Source: JBBDIJ01 sp040880485 (GTDB lineage: Bacteria; Bacteroidota; Rhodothermia; Balneolales; Balneolaceae). From it: a stretch of 64,000 bases of DNA. How positions within the stretch are numbered: position 1 is the stretch's first letter; each line of letters opens with the position of its first letter. Location: NCBI GenBank assembly GCA_040880485.1, contig JBBDIJ010000009.1, positions 186,001 through 250,000 on the forward strand. The letters run 5' to 3'. The notes beneath the pieces were generated by a model. The model did no database searches. It was not told the DNA's origin and saw nothing but the letters and a program-made list of their open reading frames with translations. This document shows, in pieces, positions 35,290 through 43,995 of this stretch. Made by a program: the position numbers and the translations under genes.

Positions 35290-36732
35290 CTATCCCACAC
35301 TCCCTTCAAGTTTGATACCGAGAAGCTTGTTGGCCTCTACAGCAAATTCCATTGGAAGCTCCTTGAGCACCTCTTTGCAAAACCCGTTCACAATGAGTGA
35401 GATCGCATCATCCTCACTTAACCCTCTCTGTTGAAGGTAGAAGATCTGATCTTCTCCGACTCTCGACGTAGTCGCTTCATGTTCTACCTTCCCAGTCGGA
35501 TTAGCCGATTCAATATAGGGGAAGGTGTGTGCCCCGCAGGTCTGGCCAATGAGCATGGAGTCACACTGGGAGTAGTTTCGTGCATTATCCGCCCTTTTTG
35601 AGATCTTTACCTGCCCTCTGTAGCTGTTATTCGATTCTCCTGCAGAGATGCCCTTGGAGATGATCGTACTCTTCGTATTCTTCCCGAGATGGATCATCTT
35701 GGTCCCTGTATCGGCCTGTTGGCGCTTGCTGGTTATGGCCACAGAGAAGAACTCTCCTGTAGAGTGGTCTCCCTGAAGAATCACACTTGGATACTTCAGG
35801 GTCACAGCCGACCCTGTTTCAAGTTGAGTCCAGGAAATTTTGGATCGTTCACCCTTGCAGATACCCCGTTTGGTAACAAAATTGTAGATCCCTCCTACAC
35901 CATTTTCATCACCGGCATACCAATTCTGAATCGTCGAGTATTTAATCTCGGCATGATCGAGTGCTACCAGTTCAACCACCGCAGCATGAAGCTGATTCTG
36001 ATCGTACATCGGGGCGGTACAGCCCTCCAGGTAGCTCACATGGCTGTTCTCCTCTGCCACGATTAACGTTCGCTCGAACTGGCCGGAGTCCATGTTGTTG
36101 ATCCGAAAATAGGTCGAGAGCTCCATCGGGCAGATCGTGTCTTTTGGGATAAAACAGAACGAACCGTCGGAGAATACGGCAGCGTTGAGCGCCGCATAAA
36201 AGTTGTCCCCTGCAGGTACTACAGAGCCGAGATACTTTTTAACCAGATCCGGATGCTCCTGTATCGCTTCGGATATCGAGCAGAAGATGACACCGGCTTC
36301 GGCCAGTTTTTCCTTGAATGTGGTAAAGATGGAAACACTGTCAAACACTGCGTCTACAGCAACTCCGGCAAGCATTTTCTGTTCATCCAGTGGAATCCCG
36401 AGTTTCTCGTAGGTTTCACGAATTTTGGGATCTACATCATCAAGGCTCTCCACTTTCGGCCTGTTCTTTGGCGATGAATAGAACTGTATATTTTCAAAAT
36501 CAGGTTTGTTGTAGGTTGCGTTGAACCAATCGGGTTCCTCCATCTTCCGCCAGATTCGGTATGCTTTGAGTCTGTAATCAAGCATCCACTCCGGTTCCTC
36601 TTTCTTCCTGGAGAGAAGACGTATCACATCCTCATTCAGCCCGCGAGGGAAATCTTCATATTCTACATCGGTAGAGAAGCCATATTTATACTCCTCACCG
36701 ATCATCGACTCAAGTACTTTTGTATCACTCAT
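35290..36732 (-). CDS. sufB: Fe-S assembly scaffold SufB
   Basis: SufB is the scaffold subunit on which the cluster is built. The 480 aa have the usual N-terminal helical part (EPEWMLDYRLKAYRIW) and the beta-helix core with YLEGCTAPMYDQNQLHAAVV. The C-terminal segment QCDSMLIGQTCGAHTFPYIE has the conserved cysteine. It is first of the SUF genes, 88 bp ahead of sufC. No SufR or IscR-type regulator is visible upstream. Confidence 0.97.
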   Translation of the reverse strand: MSDTKVLESMIGEEYKYGFSTDVEYEDFPRGLNEDVIRLLSRKKEEPEWMLDYRLKAYRIWRKMEEPDWFNATYNKPDFENIQFYSSPKNRPKVESLDDVDPKIRETYEKLGIPLDEQKMLAGVAVDAVFDSVSIFTTFKEKLAEAGVIFCSISEAIQEHPDLVKKYLGSVVPAGDNFYAALNAAVFSDGSFCFIPKDTICPMELSTYFRINNMDSGQFERTLIVAEENSHVSYLEGCTAPMYDQNQLHAAVVELVALDHAEIKYSTIQNWYAGDENGVGGIYNFVTKRGICKGERSKISWTQLETGSAVTLKYPSVILQGDHSTGEFFSVAITSKRQQADTGTKMIHLGKNTKSTIISKGISAGESNNSYRGQVKISKRADNARNYSQCDSMLIGQTCGAHTFPYIESANPTGKVEHEATTSRVGEDQIFYLQQRGLSEDDAISLIVNGFCKEVLKELPMEFAVEANKLLGIKLEGSVG

Positions 36733-36877
36733 ACAGAGGGTAAATTTTATTGAGTTTCTGCAGCATTGCCACTCATTCAGGATGCGCTTATTTGGATTCA
36801 GTCAATATAAGCATCATCTGCTCTTTTTGAAAGAATGGAAGACCACTTCTATGCCTGTTAAAGTGCATAAACAGGGT

Positions 36878-37750
36878 TCACATCAGAAGAAAGAGGATGG
36901 AGAGGAGAGCGAGAAAAATTGCGACCCATTGGTGATTCTTAATTTGATCTTTCCAGATTGTAACACCTATCAGGGTTCCACCCAACACTGTCAGAAGATT
37001 AACAGCTGAATAGACGACCCCGCCACTGAGTCTGTGCAGCGCTTCAATCAAAAAAAGAATTGTCAAAAAATTGGGGATTCCGATGGTTATCCCGATCTGT
37101 AGCTCCTGACGGTTTGGAGCGAGGCCTCCCCGAATGAGAAGAAAAAAAGTTCCTGCCAGCAGTGCCGCAGCAAATACCCCGGCAATAAACAACTCATCTG
37201 CCAGTAGGGTGGAATATTCCACTTCGTAAATCTTCAGTGAGAGGTCACCAATCCCTGTAAGAAGAAACAGGAGAAGCAGCATCCAGCCGGATGTGAATGC
37301 TCCTTTGAAAAGAGTTTTGGTCTCGGGAAGCAGAAGCATCAATGCAGGAAATACCAAACCGATGCCGACCCACTGCGTGCCGGTAAGTGGATCCCCATAC
37401 CAGAGAACCGAGATCAAAACGGGAAACACAAGAGACATTCTCATTGAGGCTATTGAGATACCTACACCGTTTCGATGAACCGACTTGCTGTATAGAAAAT
37501 AGTTTGAAATGAATATCAAGCCTATCAGAAGAGCCAGGATCATCAGGGGTACAGGGATCTCAGACAAACCTGAAGGAAGCTGGCGGTATCTGAACAAATG
37601 GACAAGGCTGGCGGTCAGAAAAGCTGCAGCATAGTTGACTGTCAATACCCTGACTGTATCGAGTCGTCGTACTTCAACCTGTTTGAGTAGATGAGCTACC
37701 CAGACTGAACAGCTGACACATAGCAGTATGAAGATCCATGCAGTGATCAA
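36878..37750 (-). CDS. EamA/DMT-family transporter
   Basis: A 290-aa protein with about ten hydrophobic helices arranged as two similar halves, as in the drug/metabolite transporter superfamily. NYFLYSKSVHRNGVGISIAS near the middle of the first half and GGVVYSAVNLLTVLGGTLIG in the second half match the EamA repeat. The substrate is unknown. It follows the caspase-like gene after 9 bp, so the two may share a transcript. Confidence 0.85.
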   Translation of the reverse strand: MITAWIFILLCVSCSVWVAHLLKQVEVRRLDTVRVLTVNYAAAFLTASLVHLFRYRQLPSGLSEIPVPLMILALLIGLIFISNYFLYSKSVHRNGVGISIASMRMSLVFPVLISVLWYGDPLTGTQWVGIGLVFPALMLLLPETKTLFKGAFTSGWMLLLLFLLTGIGDLSLKIYEVEYSTLLADELFIAGVFAAALLAGTFFLLIRGGLAPNRQELQIGITIGIPNFLTILFLIEALHRLSGGVVYSAVNLLTVLGGTLIGVTIWKDQIKNHQWVAIFLALLSILFLLM

Positions 37751-37759
37751 AAATCGAAG

Positions 37760-39502
37760 TTAATTGGCTAGATTGATGGTCATATTTCCGAAAGCCTGAA
37801 CCTCCTGTGACCGATCGTGCAGGCGTCTGCTTGTGTAATCCACCTGCCGTTCCAGATATCTTACAATTTCGTGCAGTTGCGTCTGCCTCTCTTGCCATGC
37901 ACGAGCCAGGAAATAGGTAAAGATATGGTGATGCATATTTTCGAACCTTTCGGAGGCATAAACTCCGGATGATTGCCCCGTTCCGGAAGCCGCTATCAGG
38001 GCGCTGTTGGGCACAGATGTGGTCAATACACGATTTAGCTGTGCCCACGGAGAGCCTCCACTTCTCTGTCCCGCACTCGGGTTAAATGGATGATTGAATT
38101 CCAGGTCGGCGAAGAGAATCAGGCGTTCCGCCCTTCCTGAAAGGAAGGGCTCAAGAAGTTCTTCCAAGGGAATGCGGTAGATCTCTCCCTGGCTCGACAG
38201 ATGAACCAGTCCCAGCTCTGTTTCCCCTTCTTCCTCTTGAAGATATGCGTAGCCTCCAAGAAACAGAAAGAGAGTTTCCGACTCTTCGGGAGCCATCAGA
38301 TTATATGCGTCAATTGCAGCCTGACGCCCGGCATCAAGAGCCTGAATTCTGTTTTGTGGAAGCCCGAATGCGTCCCTGAAATATCTGCGAATCAGAAGGT
38401 GGTCTCTATCCAGATATCTGCGCTGGCCGATCTGATTGTTTTCATGGTTGCTGATGATAAAGGCAAAATCGTTGGAGGAGGCGTTTCGTAGTACGGGAAT
38501 AAAGCTCTCCACGTCGATCTCTCCGAACGGAACCTCCTCAATTGTCACCACACTTTGCCCATCATTATTACCAGCCGCTGGCAGCCACCGTACTGTTGCT
38601 TCATTTTTTGAGACATAGAGGCTGGAACCGCCAAACTGGACCTGAAACCATCGCTCTTCCAGAACCGGTTCGAGAGGCAGAATGCTTCCGGACTGCAGTT
38701 CAGCAAGGATATTGTCACTATCGAAAAGCGGAGTATCACGTAAAGCGGTAATCGGTGCCTCTACCTGAAGCATCGGCTGTAAAACTCTCTCTACAGGTAA
38801 ATTAAAGGACCTGCTCTCATCCTGGTACTCTATATGAACCTCAATCTCTCCCGGGGACTCCCCGTCTACTTCATGACCCTCGAAGAGCGATGCCAGGTTG
38901 ATTGCAAGACTTCCATTCGAGGTTTCTACACTATCTTCCTGCATCAGGACACTACCTTCCCAGTGTACAGAAACTGAGGTAGAAAACTCTCTTCCGGCGG
39001 GTGCACGAATAGTATCCGGCAAGACGATGGTTCCACTTCTTCTCAAAAATCGGGATTCTCCGGTTCGGATCGCCTCGCCTACAGGTTTCATATTGGTGAA
39101 TGCCAGAGTAAGGAGAATGGCTCCGGTAGCATTAAGGGCATAGGACTGTGTTACAGAGGGTTCAGATATAAAGCCATCCGTATTGGCCGCAAAAATAGCG
39201 ATAGATGCCCCTACGGTCCCAAGAAGAGTAAAGCCCCATCTTGGAGAGTAGGGTTGAACCGTGCGTTCAACAAGTACGCGCTGGACGAATTCAAGCTCTC
39301 TGACCTCTACAAAATCAACCTCGAGAATCGGGTGGTCAGGTGTCGGTTCAACTCCGGTTACCATCGCCCAGCTGGAAGAGAGAATTTGAGGCTCTTCACG
39401 ATTATCTACGGCTTCTGTATCGGTCACAACCCAGCGGCTGTTGGTGCAGTTGAGCTGTGAAATCGTGAGCAGAAGAAGGAGTATGCAGGCAACCGGTTTC
39501 AT
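37760..39502 (-). CDS. Caspase-fold (C14-like) exported protein without catalytic residues
   Basis: A 580-aa protein with an N-terminal signal (MKPVACILLLLLTISQLNC); C19 may be lipid-modified, but the residues before it (LN) fit a lipobox poorly. Two hydrophobic stretches lie at about 90-107 and 120-135, an SH3b-like segment at about 250-307, and a caspase-like domain at about 345-535. That domain has the family's DHLLIRRYFRDAFGLPQNRI, ALIAASGTGQSSGVY and HHHIFTYFLARAW patterns. The catalytic His position reads Y418 (FLGGYAYL, not SGHG) and the Cys position reads E468 (FADLEF, not DAC). It is therefore probably a pseudo-protease. A barrel protein gene lies 13 bp upstream. Confidence 0.8.
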   Translation of the reverse strand: MKPVACILLLLLTISQLNCTNSRWVVTDTEAVDNREEPQILSSSWAMVTGVEPTPDHPILEVDFVEVRELEFVQRVLVERTVQPYSPRWGFTLLGTVGASIAIFAANTDGFISEPSVTQSYALNATGAILLTLAFTNMKPVGEAIRTGESRFLRRSGTIVLPDTIRAPAGREFSTSVSVHWEGSVLMQEDSVETSNGSLAINLASLFEGHEVDGESPGEIEVHIEYQDESRSFNLPVERVLQPMLQVEAPITALRDTPLFDSDNILAELQSGSILPLEPVLEERWFQVQFGGSSLYVSKNEATVRWLPAAGNNDGQSVVTIEEVPFGEIDVESFIPVLRNASSNDFAFIISNHENNQIGQRRYLDRDHLLIRRYFRDAFGLPQNRIQALDAGRQAAIDAYNLMAPEESETLFLFLGGYAYLQEEEGETELGLVHLSSQGEIYRIPLEELLEPFLSGRAERLILFADLEFNHPFNPSAGQRSGGSPWAQLNRVLTTSVPNSALIAASGTGQSSGVYASERFENMHHHIFTYFLARAWQERQTQLHEIVRYLERQVDYTSRRLHDRSQEVQAFGNMTINLAN

Positions 39503-39515
39503 CTATAAAATAGGC

Positions 39516-40724
39516 TTAAAAGGTAATCGTAGCACCAATGCCGATCAGATGTCGCCAGGACCATGCAGGTGTACCTGCCGGGTCCGACAGCCAAAAAGGG
39601 ACTTCATAACGGATTACAAAACCTCTTGGTCTGTCAAGATAGTCAGGAATATTCAGAGTCAAAGCTGCTCCGGCACCTGCATTAGTCACCCGTCTCCGAA
39701 GTGATTCCTGCGGAAGATACCCCTGATCGGTGAAAAGATAGGATCGAAATGAAAATAAATTGGAGACCGATTCCATGGATGGGTTCGTGCTGGAAAAGGG
39801 GTTCGGCAGGTCCAGTTCTACACTGAATGACAGGATGGTTCGGTGCAGCTTCGGTGAATCCGCTTCAAGTGAAACGATATCCGTTTTAGTGTATCCCCGC
39901 AACCCCGCCCCACCTGAAGTGTTGATAATACCACTTCTCATCCAGCTCTCCGGAATGGTCCCTCTGGACCTGAGAAATGGTCTGTGAATATGTTCAACGG
40001 CTGGCCCGACAGAGTACATCCAGAGAAATTCCGGCAATGTGTCGTCGCTGGCGACCCCGCCAAAAGCCCTGGCTCTGATGCCGAAACCCCACCTCATTGC
40101 AATACTGCGTAAAATCGTAAACGACGCTGTTCGGATCTCCGGAGCGTTCGGTTGCAGCATCTGATGAATTGTCAAACGGGTTCTGCCCAACCTGTCGACC
40201 TGTTGCCATCTCCATTCGGAGAGAAGAAGATGACTCTGTTTCATACTCCAGAGGGTGGGATAGAGCGTGTAGTTGCTGTCGTATCGCTTCAGGTAGTTAT
40301 AGCCAAATGATATAGACGTGAAATTCGCCGGCTCATCGCCTCTTTGCCATCTCTTATCGAATCTAAGTCCATGACTTTGAACCCCCTCCCTCATCAGGCT
40401 CTGTAATTTGAAAGCCGCTTCACTACCATATTCGGACCAGGATGGAATCGGTTCGGTCCAGGAGAGTTGGTAGGAGAGCGGGTGAACAGGCAAGAACGTT
40501 CCGATCCAGATTCCGAGATCGACACGGTGCGGCCCCTCTTCGTGTGTCCCGGCAGCTCTCCCCTCGATTCGTGCACCAACCCGTAGCCCGTCGACCCTGT
40601 TATACCAGAGATCAGGGCTTGCGGAAATTTCGTAACTGCCCGGGCTATTTTGTGCAATGAGCACCGGTGGAATAAATAAAACCGATAACAGGAGTATCAG
40701 CTGTTTTCTGATGGAGTGAGCCAC
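39516..40724 (-). CDS. Outer-membrane beta-barrel protein, Omp85/D15-like
   Basis: The 402-aa protein has a signal peptide ending near VLIAQ (residue 25), alternating amphipathic strands throughout and a C-terminal phenylalanine (GIGATITF), all marks of a barrel. GGAGLRGYTKTD near 271-282 matches the conserved LRGY/RGF loop motif of the Omp85 superfamily. NIPDYLDRPRGFVIRYEVPFW near the end matches the last-strand region. No POTRA domains are seen, so this is a barrel-only member. Its start overlaps the Nudix gene by 28 bases; the pseudo-caspase follows. Confidence 0.78.
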   Translation of the reverse strand: MAHSIRKQLILLLSVLFIPPVLIAQNSPGSYEISASPDLWYNRVDGLRVGARIEGRAAGTHEEGPHRVDLGIWIGTFLPVHPLSYQLSWTEPIPSWSEYGSEAAFKLQSLMREGVQSHGLRFDKRWQRGDEPANFTSISFGYNYLKRYDSNYTLYPTLWSMKQSHLLLSEWRWQQVDRLGRTRLTIHQMLQPNAPEIRTASFTILRSIAMRWGFGIRARAFGGVASDDTLPEFLWMYSVGPAVEHIHRPFLRSRGTIPESWMRSGIINTSGGAGLRGYTKTDIVSLEADSPKLHRTILSFSVELDLPNPFSSTNPSMESVSNLFSFRSYLFTDQGYLPQESLRRRVTNAGAGAALTLNIPDYLDRPRGFVIRYEVPFWLSDPAGTPAWSWRHLIGIGATITF

Positions 40725-41167
40725 TGGTTTAAAATTTTGTCTTTTTTGATCAATTCATCAGCAAGGCAAACGATTCGGCACTGTTCCGGCCAGGGGAGCA
40801 GTTCGATCGCGGTTTCAGCTGATACCCATTGAAACTCACTATGCTCATCATCCATGGAGATGTCGGAGGCCGGATCCACTTCAGCGGCAAATGCAGGAAT
40901 CAGGTGAAGAGTATCTGACCCTGCCTCATAAAAGTGATTCAGTGTAGGTACGGTCCACATTATTTTAGGGGATAAACCGGTCTCTTCTTTTAACTCCCTC
41001 AGAGCTGCAGCCCATGCATTTTCACCCTTTTTTACTTTACCACCCACCATACGCCACTGCCCGGCATAAATTTTTTTGGAGGCTCTTTTCAAAAGAAGAA
41101 ATTGGGGGAATCCATTCTCTATCCTGTATGGGTAGAGATCTATAAGGCCGGTACCGACAGATGGCAT
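40697..41167 (-). CDS. Nudix hydrolase
   Basis: A Nudix protein with an intact box: GGKVKKGENAWAAALRELKEETGL, of which the key part is G-x5-E then RELKEETGL. The LLKRASKKIYAGQWRMVGG lead-in resembles dihydroneopterin-triphosphate or nucleoside-triphosphate pyrophosphatases. I prefer the ATG at 41167 (MPSVGTGLIDLYPYR, 156 aa), where conserved sequence begins. A start at 41248 would add 27 residues. The substrate is not known. Confidence 0.85.
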   Translation of the reverse strand: MPSVGTGLIDLYPYRIENGFPQFLLLKRASKKIYAGQWRMVGGKVKKGENAWAAALRELKEETGLSPKIMWTVPTLNHFYEAGSDTLHLIPAFAAEVDPASDISMDDEHSEFQWVSAETAIELLPWPEQCRIVCLADELIKKDKILNQWLTPSENS

Positions 41168-41267
41168 GAGATCGTGTTTTCTGACTAAATCGGTTTCAGT
41201 AGTTTGGAAGTTGAACCGGCCTGATCTTTTGTCAGGTAAACCATGCAAGTCGTAACTGAAGATTCTC

Positions 41268-42605
41268 TCAGGTTTTCAATATGGCTGGCCGACCAACGCT
41301 GATATAGGTAAGCCCCGCTTCTGCAGCGTGATCGAGATCGTAAAGATTACGTCCGTCGAACAGGACGGGGCTCTTCATCTTCTCAGTAAAGATAGACATT
41401 CCGGGACGGCGAAATTCATTCCATTCGGTACAGATGATGAGAGCGTCTACATTATCCAGCGCACTATCTCTATCCCCTACAAATTCAATCGCGTCCAGAG
41501 TTTCAGTCCTTACAGCAGCCTGAAAGGTTTGAATCGCTTCAGGATCGTATGCTTTCATGGTAACACCCAATGAAGCCAGTTCCGAAGTGATATACAGGGA
41601 TGGAGCCTCTCTAACGTCGTCGGTCTCCGGTTTGAAACTGAGACCCCATATGCCAAACGTCTTTCCTTTGATATCGCCACCGTAGTAATCGACAACCTTC
41701 CGGACGATGGAGATCTTTTGGGATTCATTTACACGCATGACCGATTCTAAAATCCGGAACTCATATCCATTATTGGCAGCCGTATAGTGAATCGCCTTTA
41801 CATCCTTTGGGAAGCAGCTCCCTCCATATCCGATCCCGGCAAAAAGAAATCGTTTTCCGATACGGCTGTCTGTTCCAATCCCGCGACGAATGTGATCTAC
41901 ATTGGCCCCCACCTTCTCACATATATTGGCAATTTCATTCATGAATGTGATCTTGGTTGCCAGCATTGCATTGGCTGCATATTTGGTAAGTTCCGAACTC
42001 CGCTCATCCATTATGATGATGGGGTTGCCACTGCGAACGAACGGTTCATATAAAGTTCTCATACTCTCTGCAGCACGTTCGCTTCTGGTACCGATCACTA
42101 CTCGCTCCGGCTTCATAAAATCTTCGACAGCAGCACCTTCCCTCAAAAATTCAGGGTTGGATACGACATCAAATTCAGTATCGGTTTTCCCGGAAATAAT
42201 CTTCCGAACGAGGTCTGCTGTTCCAACGGGAACGGTGCTCTTATTAACCACAATCCGATACTCACCTATCTGACTGAAGAGCTCTCCAAGCTGTCCTGCA
42301 ACAAGTTTGACGGCTCCCAGATCGGCCTGTCCGTCGGCTCCAGGTGGTGTTGGAAGAGCGAGAAAAATAATATCGGATGACTCTACCGCCTCTTTCAGGT
42401 CAGTCGTAAAAAGAAGTCTCTTCTCGCGAATCGCCCTGTCAAATACACGGTTCAACCCCGGCTCATAGATCGGAATCTTGCCCGATTTTAAATCGTTTAC
42501 TTTCTGCTCATCGATATCTACACAGATAACACGGTTTCCACTATCGGCAAAACAGGTGCCACCCACGAGACCTACATATCCGGTCCCGACGACTGCAATA
42601 TTCAT
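41268..42605 (-). CDS. ugd: UDP-glucose 6-dehydrogenase
   Basis: This enzyme makes UDP-glucuronate for surface polysaccharides. The 445 aa contain the NAD site GTGYVGLVGGTCFADSGN near 7-24, the NKSTVPVGT stretch near 124-132, and the catalytic cysteine in GYGGSCFPKD. A UDP-binding C-terminal domain with GLSFKPETDDVREAPS completes it. GDP-mannose dehydrogenases are related, but the motif set fits UDP-glucose best. The start overlaps the greA stop (ATGA). Confidence 0.94.
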   Translation of the reverse strand: MNIAVVGTGYVGLVGGTCFADSGNRVICVDIDEQKVNDLKSGKIPIYEPGLNRVFDRAIREKRLLFTTDLKEAVESSDIIFLALPTPPGADGQADLGAVKLVAGQLGELFSQIGEYRIVVNKSTVPVGTADLVRKIISGKTDTEFDVVSNPEFLREGAAVEDFMKPERVVIGTRSERAAESMRTLYEPFVRSGNPIIIMDERSSELTKYAANAMLATKITFMNEIANICEKVGANVDHIRRGIGTDSRIGKRFLFAGIGYGGSCFPKDVKAIHYTAANNGYEFRILESVMRVNESQKISIVRKVVDYYGGDIKGKTFGIWGLSFKPETDDVREAPSLYITSELASLGVTMKAYDPEAIQTFQAAVRTETLDAIEFVGDRDSALDNVDALIICTEWNEFRRPGMSIFTEKMKSPVLFDGRNLYDLDHAAEAGLTYISVGRPAILKT

Positions 42606-43078
42606 TTGCGCTCAATTTTTCTGATTTCAAGTTTCATGGTTCCAGCCGGAACCTTAACCTCTACAACGTCACCCACCTCTTTGCCAAGAAGAGACTCTCC
42701 TATGGGAGAAGAAACCGAGATTTTGCCAAGCTTGAAATCGGCCTCTTCCCTGTTCACCAGTGTCCAGCTAAATTCCTTGCCTACAGTATGGTTCAAAACA
42801 GTGACAGTGGAGAGCAGATACGATTTTGAACTGTCGATCCCGGATTCATCAATGATACTTGAGGTGGCAAGTGTATTCTCAAGCTCAGCAATTCTTTTTT
42901 CAAGGTGCCCCTGAGCCTCTTTTGCCGCATCATATTCGGCATTCTCACTCAGGTCTCCTTTTGCGCGGGCTTCGGAGATCTCTTCAGCTATCTCCTTTCG
43001 ACCCCGGGTTTTCAGATCCCGTAGCTCTTTGTCCAGTTTCTCATATCCTTCTCTTGAGAGATAGTTTTTTTGACTCAT
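42602..43078 (-). CDS. greA: Transcript cleavage factor GreA
   Basis: GreA rescues backtracked RNA polymerase by stimulating RNA cleavage. The 158 aa have the coiled coil with the catalytic acidic tip in GDLSENAEYDAAKEAQ near 41-56 and the C-terminal FKBP-like domain with SPIGESLLGKEVGD. Length and order of parts are standard. It is first of a probable greA-ugd pair. Confidence 0.96.
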   Translation of the reverse strand: MSQKNYLSREGYEKLDKELRDLKTRGRKEIAEEISEARAKGDLSENAEYDAAKEAQGHLEKRIAELENTLATSSIIDESGIDSSKSYLLSTVTVLNHTVGKEFSWTLVNREEADFKLGKISVSSPIGESLLGKEVGDVVEVKVPAGTMKLEIRKIERK

Positions 43079-43378
43079 CGAATCGAATATCTATTCTATC
43101 TTGCTATTCAGCAGGCTCCTGTTGAATCTGAAGACATGGTATGTGTAACAACCTGCTTTTCTTAACAGGATTTTACTATAGTGTGCTACACAACCGACAT
43201 CTGCAGTACAGATTAAAAAATGGCGAAAAAGGAGCACTGTTTATACATGCCTGCAAAAATAGGGTCTTCCGTACTGTTTACCAATATCCATTTTCCATGT
43301 GTAGTTTCCGCATAGGAGGGTAAAGGTTCGTACCTTTCAACAGGAAACAGGCCGGTTTTTATTCATACTATTTCAACA
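43079..43378. other. 300-bp divergent intergenic region (greA / SPOUT methyltransferase)
   Basis: This region separates two divergent genes and should hold both promoters. I see no RNA gene. A 60-codon ORF at 43141-43323 lacks any sign of being real. The main structure is the short dyad at 43107-43126. Confidence 0.6.
43107..43126. repeat. Short dyad upstream of greA
   Basis: TTCAGCAGG-CT-CCTGTTGAA forms two 9-base arms with one G-T mismatch and a two-base centre, about 30 bp upstream of the greA start. The compact symmetry is that of an operator more than of an RNA hairpin, as a 2-base loop is too small. Confidence 0.35.
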
Positions 43379-43930
43379 ATGGCAATTAAACATTCGACAA
43401 AGGAAATACTGAGCAGAAACAGAGCTCGAAATTCACCGTTTCGTCAGAGTCTCCTGCTTTGGGCGCACAATATCAGAAGCCTTCACAACACTGGATCCCT
43501 CTTTCGTTCAGCTGACGCATTCGGCGTAGATCGATTGCTGCTTACCGGGTACACCCCTGTTCCACCGAGGCGGGAGATTTCCAAAACTGCGTTGGGAGCC
43601 GAGAGTACGGTTTCATGGGAATCACCAAATGATATTGTTCAGTGCGCTTCCGGGCTAAAAAATAAGGGGTATATCCTTATAGGGCTGGAGCAAACCGACG
43701 AGAGCATTGAGTTGCCGGAGTTTGAGTTTCCGGAAGGCAAGATCTGTCTGATGCTAGGAAATGAAGTTACCGGTCTTAATGAAGAGCTCTTTCCCTGGAT
43801 CGACCACTTTGTAGAGATACCGCAGTACGGTGAAAAACACTCTCTTAATGTATCCGTGGCAGCAGGGGTTGCTCTCTATGCACTGCTTGCTTCCAGGATC
43901 CCGAATGCCTCCTCTTTAATTGAAAAGTGA
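43379..43930 (+). CDS. SPOUT (TrmH/SpoU-family) RNA methyltransferase
   Basis: A 2'-O-ribose methyltransferase of the knotted SPOUT class, 183 aa. Motif 1 is NIRSLHNTGSLFRSADAFGV near 31-50, motif 2 is CLMLGNEVTGLNEEL near 123-137, and motif 3 is IPQYGEKHSLNVSVAAGVAL near 147-166. It lacks the N-terminal RNA-binding domain of RlmB, like TrmL/TrmH-type enzymes. The target RNA cannot be told. Its end lies 65 bp before the chosen metG start. Confidence 0.88.
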   Translation: MAIKHSTKEILSRNRARNSPFRQSLLLWAHNIRSLHNTGSLFRSADAFGVDRLLLTGYTPVPPRREISKTALGAESTVSWESPNDIVQCASGLKNKGYILIGLEQTDESIELPEFEFPEGKICLMLGNEVTGLNEELFPWIDHFVEIPQYGEKHSLNVSVAAGVALYALLASRIPNASSLIEK

Positions 43931-43995
43931 GCTTTGGTAACTTTCCCATCTGTGTGGTACTTTCTGCCACACTTTTCTATGCAATCCAAAGATCG

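Noticed and set aside
36782..37009. 75-codon + strand ORF between sufB and the EamA gene
   Set aside because: It overlaps the EamA coding region and has a random-looking composition.
37760..37817. Possibility that the caspase-like gene is a pseudogene
   Set aside because: The frame is open over 580 codons with fold motifs kept; loss of the dyad looks like repurposing rather than decay.
43141..43323. 60-codon ORF in the greA upstream region
   Set aside because: No conserved pattern or ribosome-binding site is visible; chance ORF in a promoter region.
43927..43995. Upstream start of metG
   Set aside because: It overlaps the preceding gene and adds 23 unconserved residues before MSKRILVTSALPYANG.
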